Assembly (NCBI RefSeq): GCF_030272615.1
Contig: NC_081408.1
Coordinates: 341,707,793-341,771,792, forward strand
Origin: Cryptomeria japonica
Lineage: Eukaryota > Streptophyta > Pinopsida > Cupressales > Cupressaceae
DNA: 64,000 nt
Reading direction: 5' to 3'
Part shown: positions 48,189-59,839 of the stretch, piece by piece
Layout: each line of letters opens with the position of its first letter
Numbering within the stretch: the first letter of the stretch is position 1
The notes under the pieces: generated by a model
Databases searched by the model: none
What the model saw: only the letters and a program-made list of their open reading frames with translations
What the model was told of the DNA's origin: nothing
Program-made: the position numbers and the translations under genes

Positions 48189-49547
48189 AATTCAACATGC
48201 TACGAGTTCTTGGTAGAATAGCTTTGGATTCCTGCTTATGATATCCCCGAGTCCGAAATGATATGTCGCCTTGTCGATTCTGAATCCCCATGGTACGGTG
48301 AATTCTACACCTATCTCCGCGATCAAACCCTTCCTCCCAACCAATCGAATAACCAACGTAAAACCTTCATTCGCCAAACTGCTTGATATACCATTATTGC
48401 TGAAACACTATACTGACGTAGTCTTGATGGTACTCTCCTTCGATGTTTGGAACAGGATGAGATAACAAAGGCCTTGGAAGAGGTACATGAAGGAATATGT
48501 GGAACTCATGCAAGTGGTCCTTCACTAGCCAAGAAACTCATGCGAACTAGATACTATTGGCCATCCATGGAAAAAGACTCCTACTACTTTGTCAGAAAAT
48601 GCAAAAAATGTCAAGTTCATGGTGACCTGATACATGCACCAGCCCAGGAACTGCAACCAATCACGACACCATGGCCTTTTTGTCAATGGGGCCTTGACCT
48701 TGTGGGTAATATTCATCCATCTTCATCCAATGGCCATAAATTCATTATTACCGCCACCGAATATTTCACAAAGTGGATCGAAGCTGTTCCACTTACCCAA
48801 GTCACCGGCAAGCAGATCGCCTCATTCATACTCAACTACATCATCTGCTGGTATGGTGTTCCCATGTCCATCATCATAGATAACGGTCTTCCTTTCAAAA
48901 ATCAGGATGTCCATGAACTTTGTGGGAAATTTCATATCCAACACCGCTTTTCCACTCCCTATTACCCACAAGGCGATGGTCAGGCCAAAGCATCCAATAA
49001 AAACATATGGTGGATCCTAAAGAAGACAGTCAATGATGCCGACCGTGATTGGCATGTTCAACTGAATCTAGCACTATGGGCATATCGAACTAGCATTCGG
49101 ACCCCTACAAGCGCAACTCCTTATTCATTGGTCTATGGTGCTGAAGCTATCTTACCTATTGAGGTGGAGATACCATCACTATGGGTTTCCTTGCATAATC
49201 TAATAGATGATGAAGCCTACAGAGTATCCTGTCTTCAGGACTTAGAGTTACTTGATGAGAAGCGACAAGCTGCATACAATCATCTCAAAGCCTATCAACA
49301 ATGCATGAGCAGAAGCTACAATCACTGAGTTAGATCTCGTACATTTGAGGTAGGTGATCTTGTTCTACGAGAGAATCCTCGCAACCAACCAAACAGAGAA
49401 CATCAGGGCAAGTTTGAATCAAACTGGCTAGGCCCATATGTTGTCACTGCTGTATTTGGGTCTGGGGCATATCAGTTGGCTACATTAGAAGGAGAACCGC
49501 TTGCAGATCCAATCAACAACATGCACCTCAAATGGTTTTATACCTAA
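48189..49547 (+). pseudogene. Integrase of element C, catalytic Glu replaced
   Basis: Same frame, ending at TAA 49545-49547. An HHCC zinc segment is visible (VHEGICGTHASG ... RKCKKCQVHGD), then GLDLVG (Asp), IIIDNGLPFKN (Asp) and GDGQAKASNKN. In the last motif, A and D have GQAEASNK, so the third catalytic residue is Lys here (AAA at 48987-48989). A C-terminal GDLVLRENPRN ... GPYVVTAVF fold follows, with no chromodomain seen. Stops are TAG 48219, TGA 48384, TGA 48414 and TGA 49326. Confidence 0.88.
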
Positions 49548-51909
49548 GTTGTACAGAGCATCAAGCTCCCCTGCATACCAGAAAATACCAAAAACATTCA
49601 GAAAAATGTCCTGAAGAAATACAAAAATATTCAAAAAGTAAAGAAAAATCATGCATTCAAACGATGAACAACCACTCCGGTGGCACCTTGGGTAAGTGCG
49701 ATGGTGAAAACCTGGCAAACAGGCACCACTCGTAAAGACAATGGCTCCAGTATCTTTCAGGCTCATTGCAATCACATTCATGCATCCACACATCCATCTC
49801 AACCATGGCTTGTTATTTGATCTGCAACAAAGAGATAGTACTTCATGCGTCTTGCATCCCACTCTATCATAATCATGTCTACACTTGGGGGCAATACCCT
49901 TAAAATCTAGATGATGGAAGAGGATTCTACATTACTGGTGATTCATTGGCCAAAAACATTCAAAAATGTCTCAGAAAAAAACCAAAAACATTAAAAAATG
50001 ACTCACAAAATCCAAAAACATTCAAAACCGTTCCACAAAATCCAAAAACAACGAAAAACCATCGGAAATAAAACAAAAACATGGCAACACATTGTACATA
50101 CTCATCCAAGCAGATACTAAACAAACATTGAACAAAATACTCGCACGATGATCACTTCTCAAAATTGACCAAAACAATCGACATCAACAAATCAGAAATT
50201 GTCTTTCAAACAAGGATGCATCCTTCCTTACCAAAACAAAGACAAGAGTGACATTTTCTTTGACAAGAAAATTATGATTAAGCTATCAAATAATTGGTTG
50301 ATTTGTGAGTACAATCATTCGTTTATCTGTATTAGGATCTTTCAGCATTATTTTGTATCATTTGCGCATTATTTCCGATGAAGTTCTGGGGCATGTACTA
50401 ATGGTGTCTACGTGGGAAGTTCACTAAGCTATGTGATCATATGCAAAATACAGTCATAGATCACTACAACTTGCTGACTACAGCGTATACCTTGACCATA
50501 TGAGCATGAACCATTACCAAGGATCCATATTCTTTATTCTTTATGTATAAACTGTTTGTTTGCAGGTACCATGCTCTTTCTTTGGTTCCTCCTACCTCAT
50601 CCAAACTGGATAAAGGTTTTATCTCTTATTACGGTATGCACTTGTCTCAGGATATGATCAACCTAAGATCAAAGAGGACATTCCAAGTCATGCATGAAAG
50701 GAGATAATCCTTATCTATTCTGCAAGCAATACTCAGGTCAACTTGATCCATTATATCAAGTTGCTTGTATTAACTTGCTATATCAAAATCCATGTAAGAA
50801 ATACTCTGGTCATCTTGAATCTTTATGTCAAGTTGCTTGTATTTTCTTACAACATTTTAAAGCTCAATGATGAAAATAGAGCACTATGGATCGTCATCTC
50901 ATCTCATATGTATATATTGCATTTCGTTGCTTTCCACCAATCCATACATTCATAATAGCTGCATATCATGCATACATAGTCATAATAATGCATACTCTAT
51001 TTTACTCCTCTTCTTCCATAGGACTCGGTCCTAGTCCTCCATATCTTCTATCTAACATCGAATCCCCCCTCACCCTCCCTATCTTGATCATCAACATCAT
51101 CCTAATCCCTTCATCACTTCCCATCCTCACTCATCCACAAAATTAAGCCAGTTACTCTGTCTACATAGATACATCGACTCCCACACACCTAGACTATCAA
51201 CAGATACTCTGATCAAGTATCTTCGGGTTTCAACAGGTAATCGATCATGGTAATCCTAGAATACATCAGACATTTATCATAATGACCTAGTCTCAACGGG
51301 GTTGCCATGATTCCCCACAACCATCCATCACACGCACACACTATCAATTGATCAACCAATCAAACACAATCCAACAGACAATTACATCAATTGTCTATGT
51401 CTCAATGAGTATTTTGCTTCATATACCTTGACTTCATCGAGCAATTACATCAATTGTCTAAGTCACATCAGGTCACTTTGATTCACTTACTCAGACTTTA
51501 TCATGTCCAAGCGACCAACTGACATCAACTGTTACGCTTTGACTTGACCGGGGCAATTAAATCGATTGCACCAGATTGTCCAACCAATTTTGATCAATTG
51601 TATAGCATCAATCCAAACCCCACACTACATCTGCTATGTATCTCTTGCATGACCTTAGGGTACTCGCTGGCTTGTTGTTTCTTCATATTCACTCCATTTT
51701 CTCCCATTCTTTCATCATTAGTTCTAATTTCTTCTATTCTACATCCCCTCCACTTTTCATTCTTTTTCGAGATACCGCCCGATTTTTCAAAAAAAAAATT
51801 CGGCCCATCTCTCGAGGGGGCATACCACCCATTAAATTTACATTTTATGGGGCATTTCTTCACACCTTTTTTTCTTTCTTTGAAACGACACGATAAACTG
51901 CACCGTCTC
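49548..51909 (+). other. Element C 3' UTR
   Basis: No credible gene and no counterpart of the antisense ORF of A. It holds A-rich AAAACATTCAAAAA-type repeats (49560-49630, 49960-50060) around the motif GGTGAAAACCTGGCAAACAG (49703). Two ~80-bp units are at 50715-50875 (AAGTTGCTTGTATT). Repeated inverted words of the GACAATTACATCAATTGTC type occur at 51378, 51441 and 51555. A purine-rich CTCGAGGGGGCATA lies at 51811-51824. Confidence 0.6.
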
Positions 51910-51922
51910 AAAGAGGGGCAAA
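51910..51922 (+). promoter_or_regulatory. Element C polypurine tract
   Basis: AAAGAGGGGCAAA lies directly before the 3' LTR. Confidence 0.9.
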
Positions 51923-53665
51923 TGTAGTCACATAAATCTGTCCACTTAATTAAATGAATATTTAGTATTTATTTGATTATTTAACCATCAATCAATAATT
52001 AATTAAATTAATATATTTAATTAATTCATCTTAACCCTCTTCTCCTATTAATTAAATAAATTATTCAGTTTATTTGATTTAATTCACTTAACCAAATTCA
52101 AACCATTAATTAAATAAATAAATCATATTTATTTAATTAAATTTTCTCTCACATTTAAATAAATTAATATTTATTTAAATTCCCCCAAAATCCCACCTCT
52201 CACATTTAAATAAATAAATCATTTATTTAAATCACCTTTATCCTCCACCCACTTGCATTTTCCTACAAATGCAAGTTGCACAACTATTTTAAATAAACCA
52301 TTTATTTAAATCACCTTTATCCTCCACCCACTTGCATTTTCCTACAAATGCAAGTTGCACAACTATTTTAAATAAATTATTTATTTAAAAACCTATTTAT
52401 CCTCACCCACTTGAAACCTTTAATGATTTCCCTTAAAGTCTTCAAACTTAATGGCTTTAAAGTCTTCAAACTTGATGGCTTCCTTCTGTAGTCTTCTTAA
52501 GCCTTTAATGTTTTCCCTTAAAGTCTTCAAACTCAATGGCTTCCCTTAAAGTCTTCTTAAGATTTTAATTGCTTCACTTAAAGTCTTCAAACCTTTAATG
52601 GTTTCCCTCAAAGTCTTCAAGCATTTTAATGCTTTATCTTCCTTTTTCTCATTTAAATAAATTAATATTTATTTGAATATTTACCCAAATGCAAATTACA
52701 CCATTTAATTGAAATAAATGATTTTATTTTAATTGAAAATACCAAAATTCCTTCCACTTGCATTTTCCTACAAAATCCACTTGCATGCCTAAACCCCTTC
52801 TAGATTCTTCTAAACCTTTCCTAATTAACCTAATCCATCCCCTAAATATTGTCACATTTCTAAGCAAACTGGAGTCACTTCTCAAAGACTCCAAAGTCTT
52901 TGAAAAGCAATTAATGATTTGTGTGTTCAACAAATTAACCTCTAAAGTCTTCCAAACCACTTATGGCTCTTACATGACCATTAATGGTTAATTCCACTTA
53001 CACCCATGGTTAAGGACTTTGACCCCTAACTTAAACCTCATGTAACCCATGTGTCTCTTCAAAGCATTTATTTCTTTGACTAGGGTAGCCATCATGTCCC
53101 CTCAAGCATTTAATACTCCTTATCTCTCCTCTCAAGCCTCCTCATGGTGACACTTGTCAACATGGGATTGGGTTGAAAGTCTCACATGGATTGAATATCT
53201 TTCAATCCTAACCCTTGTTAAGATTGCTCAATCTTAACCCTTCATTTCTCCATTTCTTCTATAAATAGAACCCTTCTCCTCAAGCAAAAGAGAAAGCATT
53301 AGAGTATTGTTGTTATACTGGCATTAGCATAGAGCTTTTTCATAGCATCACTATCTACACTTGCATAGCATTTGCTTATCATATTCAACCATCTTGAATC
53401 TCCATATGGCATCCATGGCTAGTGCTAAAAGTTGAGAGCTACACTCATTTGGGACTTGGAGAGGAGAGGAACAAGGGAGGAGCAACTATGAGCATCTTGA
53501 TTAGCTATTTTATTCTATGTTTATATGCTTTCTATTTCATGCTTAATATCTCTCTTGATATGCCTGTTTAGGATAATCTTTTGTTGCTAACACTAATGTT
53601 TGTTTCTTGTGCTCTTGTGTGTGTTGCCATCAAACAGATTTTCTAATCCTTTTTGCAGAGCATCA
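51923..53665 (+). repeat. Element C 3' LTR
   Basis: 1743 bp, TGTAGTCACA...AGAGCATCA, same internal repeats and TATA box (53259-53268) as the 5' LTR. Differences from the 5' copy are mainly C/T and G/A. Confidence 0.95.
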
Positions 53666-54237
53666 AAAACCAACGCCTGAGATCGAATGATGATGAGTGG
53701 TCAATATTTTCCAAGAAGAAGCACAATCTAGGTGAATTGATGTGATTGGTCGCTTTTCTCAGTTTTCAAGGAAATTGAACTAAAATTAAGATAAAATCAG
53801 AAAAAAACTGATTTATTCTCTATTTCATTCAATTTTGATATTTAATTGTTTTAATTGCTTTCTTTGAGATATTTTTCAATTTTTAATTTGATTTTCAAGA
53901 TTATCTCCATTTGATTTCTTTTCTCAAATTTTAATTCTTTTTTTCAATTAATTCCTTTTTTGATGATTTAATGGCAAATTGATTTATTTAATTAAATATA
54001 CTAGGATATTTAATAAAATAAATAAGATAATTGTTTAAAAATGATTTACTTGGAATGATCAATTAATTAAATATTTATTTAATTAATTCAGAGTGATTAC
54101 TTTGCCATGTGACATTTGATGATTTTAGAAATTAATTGTGTGCTCAAGATTAATTTAATTGCCTTTGGTTAAGACCTTGTTGATGTTGTCGAGATTAGGG
54201 GGCCTATGGTTTAGATGACCATTTTTAGGGTATTACA
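53666..54237 (-). repeat. Element A 5' LTR, second segment
   Basis: It begins with the C target duplication (AAAAC) and continues ...CCTGAGATCGAATGATGATG, matching 15145-15705. It ends GGGTATTACA, followed by the A duplication AATAC (54238-54242). Confidence 0.9.
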
Positions 54238-54242
54238 AATAC

Positions 54243-57200
54243 CCTTTTCAATCTAGTGTTTTGTCCTGAGTCGTTATATTAGTATCTTGTGATGAGTTGT
54301 TTGGCCCTATTTCGGGTTGCCTTTTGGAGTTATGATTATTTAATTGATTAATAATTGATTAATATTTAAATTAATTTAATGTATAATTGATATTTATAAT
54401 TAATTGGTTTGGATGGTATTTATTATTTATTATTTGAGCCTTTTGGATTTGTTATTCATTTATATTGTTTGTGGCTTTAATATTTAATTTGGGGTATTTA
54501 TTTATTATGCTCTTGGTTTATTTTATTATTGGGCTTTTATATTTTATTGTACCCATGACTTGTTTAATTATTAGTTATTTACATATTATTCCTTTTTACT
54601 ATTTGGGTTAATTAAATATTATATATTCTACCTACCCTATTATTCTATTGGTTGTGAGAATTGGGTAAGTAAATAATATTATTTTATATTTCTTACCTTG
54701 AATTTAGGAAAGGGTTGGTATGAAATATAGTATTTTTGATTATTCTGATTGACTGGATTTTGACTATAGTTTTTGAATGAAATCTATTTATTGAGCTTTT
54801 TGAGATTTTGCCTGGGTTGGCTTTCGGGAGTAATTTTTTTGCATATTGGAGATTATTGATTTGTTTTGGATCTTCATTGGATTTGGCAGAAGCTTGCTTG
54901 GTTTGGATTTTCTCTTCATCGATTTCATTTTGCCATAACTTATATCTTCCAGGTTCGTTGAATTTCTAGTTCTTGCATTTTGGTTTTTCTAGAAAGATTA
55001 TTTTCTCTATTTTGAGAAAAGATTGATTTCAAATGGTTTGAAATAGCATGAAATTATTATTATGAAGCTTATATTATAATGTTGGGGGCCATTATATTTC
55101 TATGTAAATTACTGTTGAAGTATTGTTTCATTCATGTCTATGTGATTGTTGTATTTGACCTTGTGTTCTAGATTGATTTGGTATTGTTAATTTGAGTCTG
55201 GTTGGCCCAAGTATTTTGGTGTATGGTCTTGTTGTAAAATAATCCTTCAATATTATTTTCTATAGGCGAGAGCTATTTCTATGTATTTCTTGTATCCCTA
55301 TGTGTGTTGAGCTAATAACGAAACCATGTTTATGCGTTGGTCACTATTGATTATTATGTTAGTTTCTCTGGATTGCACTTGTTATTGCATCTCTATTTAT
55401 CGTGTTTTTGGTAACAATGATAGTCCTAATGATTTTCTAGACTTGTTGTGATTCTTTATTTCCATTTTTTTAAGTTTATCAATTATATGCGCCGAAACTA
55501 TTGTCAAATGTGCTAAAATTGTATATGTGCTATCCTTTTATTCATATGCACTATTCTTTGGTACATAAGCTCTATTCTCAGAAATGAATGCGCTAATACA
55601 ATTTGCAGATGCACTGTCTTGTCAGTTATATGCACTATTTTATTGTGTATAAGCACTACCATACCTAGAAAAAGTGTTAATAGGTTTTAATGTAGGCATT
55701 ATTCTATATCTCATAGACGCTAATATGTTTTATAAATTCGTAATTCTGCTTGGTTTACTATTTTGGGTCGATTTTGGAGTTTTGAGCCAGTTTCCTGATT
55801 TTGATTTTTGTACTAGAGGTCGTGTTTTCTGATTCCTTGTGATTTACAATATTGTATACTGTTTAGATTTGGTTATATGATGTGCTTTATCTCTAGCAAG
55901 TAGAGTTGTGCCTTGTTGTTGAGGATGTGATCGTTTGTCTCCAACAAGTTGATATGCCTTGCTTTAGAGGATTGATTTGTATATGGGAACTATTCTTGAT
56001 CGTGTATAATTGTTGAGGCTCTTGGTTACTACATGTAATTGACATTATGGTTGGATTGTATGTCTATGTGTATGTGGATGTTGTTTATAGAATGCATTTG
56101 TATGAGCCTTTATGTGTTATTGTTATACCCTAAGGTCTTGGAACATGGATAGGGGGAGTGGGCTTTCATGTGATGGTCGGGGTCATGAGAGATAGTCTGC
56201 TAAGAGGTTCCTTGAAAGGATGCTTAGAGTATAGACCACGAGGGCACATTGAAAGTTTTCCTTGTTTTAAATAAGTGATAATCTTAATAATTAATTAGAT
56301 TGGTTGGGTAAATAGGATTCATCTAAACAAGATCATAATTTGGTTTGGGCCCCAATGCTTAGTCCTATGGGGGATGTTTTAGGATAATCTTGGGAAGGTC
56401 ATTGTGATGACAAACCAAACTCCCTTGAATCTCTCATAGGTAGAGACCACTCCACACGTCTAACAAGGTATGGTATTATCTCTTCCTTGTGAGGATAACA
56501 TGCAAAGACATGTCTACCGGGGTGTGGCATTTTCCCTTCTTGGTGAGGATAGCATGTGTTGACACTCTTTCCCTGCACGTGTCTCGGTTCCTTATGCCAT
56601 TATTGTTGATATGCCTCTGGGAGTTTCTATGTTTTATGATTAAGCCTTGTGATGTGATTTGACTTCTTGATTATGTGTTACTTCTTTGTTGTGTTGTTTG
56701 AGTGGTTGAGTTCCTTTGGTTGTTAGGTGTCAACCTAGGTCTAGAGTGTGAGTGAGACCTTATGTCATCTCCTAGCACGGGGGGTGTTTCCTCAAGGTTC
56801 CACATGGTCGGGTGGTTTGATGCCTTCTTCCATTGCGATGTTCTTCATTGGATGCTTTTGTGTGTGGATGTGGATTCTTATCTCTTCAACTTATGGATGG
56901 ATTCTTGTAGTAGATTGATGTATCATGATTCTTGATAGTTATATTAGAATGAAAGAGATAATGTATCTTGAGATAGTTGTACTTGTGGGTTGAGAAGTAT
57001 GTATCTCTATGTAAAGAATCTTGTATTCATATGTATTGGAATTAATGTAATAGGATTGAGATCATGACTCTTGTGGTAAATGAATATAAGGTTAGATTCA
57101 TGGTTGATGATGTTATTGGATTATTCTTGTATGGGATAGAGTATATATTCTTGGTTGGAATAAGTTAATTCATTATCATGTTTATCTCTTGGACATGCAT

Positions 57201-57839
57201 ATGTATTAGAGATTATGATCATACTCTTGATGGTAATGGATTAGTTAGGTGTTGTTCAATGATGATTTAATAATGATATTAGAAAAGAGAAAATGGGAAT
57301 TAGGAACATTTAGTATTGGTGCTCTTAAAATGAACCTAAGGAATAATTTAGGAATTGATTAAGGATAGATTGTATTTATGATAGTTAAATTAGTAGATGT
57401 TGTCTATATCAATGTAAAGAGCAAATGAAGAAAGGAAATGCTAGATTATTTTATATTGTGATAGTAGGCTTGATGAGGTTATGTCCTTTTGTTAGTTAAG
57501 CAATGGCGTTGAGATACCCTAAGGAATGTTAATTAATGGATTGTATTTATTTCTGCTTGCGTATTGAGACAATATTATTGTTCTCTTATGATTATGTTTA
57601 TGTTGAAATGTGCATATTTAGTAAATGGTGAATTAATGTATATGTGTATTTTGGTGATATGTATTGCATTAGATGATGTTTAAAAAAAAAAAACTATTTC
57701 TATTTGCATGCTAGTTAGTTATATTTCTCTAGGTTATTTTGGTGGGCATTACAATTGCATAGTCTTTGTTTAGCTATTCAAGTATGTGAATGGAAGTGAT
57801 GGATCAAAAGGAAGTATAATGTTATTTGGGGGCTTCTAG
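54243..57839. other. Old non-coding block, right half
   Basis: 3.6 kb, AT-rich, no credible gene. 54340-54620 is made of TTAATTGATTAAT-like sequence. 55485-55740 has about ten degenerate ~22-bp units near ATATGCACTATTYT. Two related ~50-bp units at 56466-56563 share CTTGTGAGGATAACATG. 57678-57692 is poly-A. The overall look is that of a long decayed LTR or leader of an unidentified element, joined to 6258-6810 before A inserted. Confidence 0.4.
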
Positions 57840-58703
57840 ATATTTTCTTGATATCAGGTTCTTAGAAAGATTTGGTTAAGTTAGAGTAAGTATGTTGACA
57901 CTATTTGGCAGAGATTTAAAATGCAATATTGTAAAACAGTAAGTATTCCATTTTTGGTTGCTACTAAGTTGAGTTTATATACATGTGTCCTAATTTTGAT
58001 GATGATATTGAAGATATGTCTAATGTCTCTTATGCTAGTGTCATTGGTAGTTTAATGTATGCAATGGTTTGTACTAGACCATATATAGCCCAAGTAGTGG
58101 GAGTTCTAAGCAGGTTTATGTGTAACCCAGGTAAAGAGCATTGGACTTTTGTTAAAAAATTATTAAGATAATTGTGAGGTAATTTTGATTATAGTTTGGT
58201 TTATCATAGTATTGATGGTATGAATGCCATTTGACATACAAGATTTAGTTGATGCAGATTGGGTAGGTTACTCGGATAGTCAAAGGTCCACTAGTGGTTA
58301 TGCGTTTACTTTGTTTGGAGGTGCAATAAATTGGATGAGTAAAAGATAACCTACAATTTTATTGTCCACCACTAAAGTAGAGTATATGGCTGCTATTCAT
58401 GCCTCCAAGGAAATAATTTGGTTACAGAGACTTGGAAATGGCATTAATTTTTATTGTAGGACAATGAGGATTGGATGTGACAGTCAGAGTGCTATATGTT
58501 TGGCCAAAAATCCTATGTATCATGCTTGTACTAATCGTGTTGATGTTCAATATCACTTTGTATGAGAGATGGTTGAGAATGGACGAGCCTTGATTAAAAA
58601 AGTTGACACTTTGGATAATGTTGCAGATTCTCTTATGAAGCCAGTAACCACATATAAGTTCTCTTGGTGTAGGAAGGCCATGGGCATTGATCACTGTACT
58701 TGA
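57840..58703 (+). pseudogene. Copia (Ty1) pol 3' end, remnant
   Basis: C-terminal part of a Copia polyprotein in several frames. An RT tail with RFKMQYCKTVSIP is at about 57910. MSNVSYASVIGSLMYAMVCT follows in 57983-58171 after an indel near 57980. Then come RSTSGYAFTLFGGAINWMS and STTKVEYMAAIHASKEIIWL (RNase H, 58280-58450), and the usual ending VADSLMKPVTTYKF with stop TGA near 58701. Upstream gag, integrase and LTRs were not found in the window. The end lies about 20 bases before element D. Confidence 0.82.
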
Positions 58704-58723
58704 TTTGTATCGTGCCTGCGAAG

Positions 58724-59825
58724 TGTGATACCTGTAGCTTCAACACAAACACTCAATAGATCATTACAAGCATGGTTAGCAAATAATAAGCAAACAAAGA
58801 TGAACCATGACAAAGTAACCTATCACCTCCTAAGAGATGCGAGTATGGATTTTCTCTCAGATTTGGATAAGCAATCCCAGTGACTTGACTACACCTAGAT
58901 GGAGGATTTGAAATGATAATGATATGCAAAGATGAGATTGATTATGCTAAATTGATTCAAGAGACTAATTAAGCTAATGATATGCATGATTAAGCTATGA
59001 TGATGATGCAATTAAGCTAGAAAAGAGATTGATTAAGCTACATGATTCAACAATTATGCTAGAAAATGATCAAATTAAGCCAAATCTAAGATGAAATTTG
59101 CCTATAACAATAATGCTCAAATGATATGCCTATAGTAATAGTGACTAAATTGATAATGAGATGGGATCTGCCTATAATAACAATGCATAGGATGAAATGA
59201 GATGGGATCCTTATTGCTCCAAAATGGGGGATATTTATAGGATTTCCAAGGCCAGGGGTGAGGTGGCAAGAATCTCTATGGTGACAAGTGTCAAGGAGCT
59301 TTGCTCATAAAAGGGCAAGTGTCCAAGAGAGGAGACATGTGGCCAAAGTGCCATGTGTCTCAAGAAGAAAATATCCACATCATAGGAGGTTAGGGTAAGG
59401 AGGTTAGAATGTGCAAGATAGGATAGGGTTAGTTAAACCCAAGGTTAGGTGGAATGGGTTAGGTTAGAGGGATGGTTAGGTTAGGTGGTTAGAAGTTAGG
59501 AGGCATGTGGGTAATTTGAATTTAAAAATTCAAATAATAGGAAAAGACTAATTAATTCTCAACAACTCATAAATTGATTTGTTTTAATTAATTAGAGGAT
59601 TAGAAGAATTGATTGAAGTTGGGGGGAGATTAATTAATTTAAATTAATTAATCAAAGGGGACTATGGAATGAACTTAATGAATAAATCCTTAGATTTATT
59701 AATAAGTAGATGAAAGGGAGAATTTAATCAAATCGCCTAATGAATTCAATTAAATTAGGAAGGGGGATTAATTAAATAATTGCTTATTTAATTAATTATC
59801 TTTAGACCATTTTTAGGTGTATACA
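58724..59825 (-). repeat. Element D 3' LTR
   Basis: 1102 bp from TGTGATACCTGTAGC to ...GGTGTATACA. A minus-strand TATA-like CCTATAAATATCC lies near 59229-59241. Only one LTR is visible. Limits are supported by TG...CA and the adjacent PPT. Confidence 0.8.
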
Positions 59826-59839
59826 TTTTGCCCCTCTTT
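59826..59839 (-). promoter_or_regulatory. Element D polypurine tract
   Basis: The minus strand reads AAAGAGGGGCAAAA next to the LTR, the same tract as in element C. Confidence 0.85.

Larger units (their letters stand above)
37886..53665 (+). mobile_element. Element C: full-structure Tat-type Gypsy retrotransposon, 15.8 kb
   Basis: LTRs of equal length (1743 bp, 37886-39628 and 51923-53665) differ at about 23 sites by eye (1.3%). Target duplications are GAAAC (37881-37885) and AAAAC (53666-53670), one base apart. The order is LTR, PBS, 2.6-kb leader, gag, protease, G-patch linker, RT, RNase H, aRNase H, integrase, 2.4-kb 3' UTR, PPT, LTR. All coding parts lie in one frame with no indel, from ATG 42258 to TAA 49545, but with 17 internal stops. 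It is inserted in the 5' LTR of element A and is the youngest or among the youngest insertions here. Confidence 0.95.
6816..54237 (-). mobile_element. Element A: Tat-type Ty3/Gypsy retrotransposon, host of three nested elements
   Basis: A minus-strand element whose two ~1.02-kb LTRs start TGTGTGTGTGAAAAG and end ...GGTATTACA on the plus strand. The left (3') LTR is 6816-7202 plus 15075-15705. The right (5') LTR is 37426-37885 plus 53671-54237. Removing B, B2 and C leaves about 16.0 kb. In element sense the order is 5' LTR, TGGCGCCC-type PBS, about 2-kb leader, gag, protease, G-patch linker, RT, RNase H, aRNase H, integrase, an antisense PMD-like ORF, polypurine tract and 3' LTR. The dual RNase H places it in the Tat group. 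Flanking gatac/aatac differ at one base. gag-pol has many stops, frameshifts and a 290-bp duplication, so it is dead. Confidence 0.88.
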
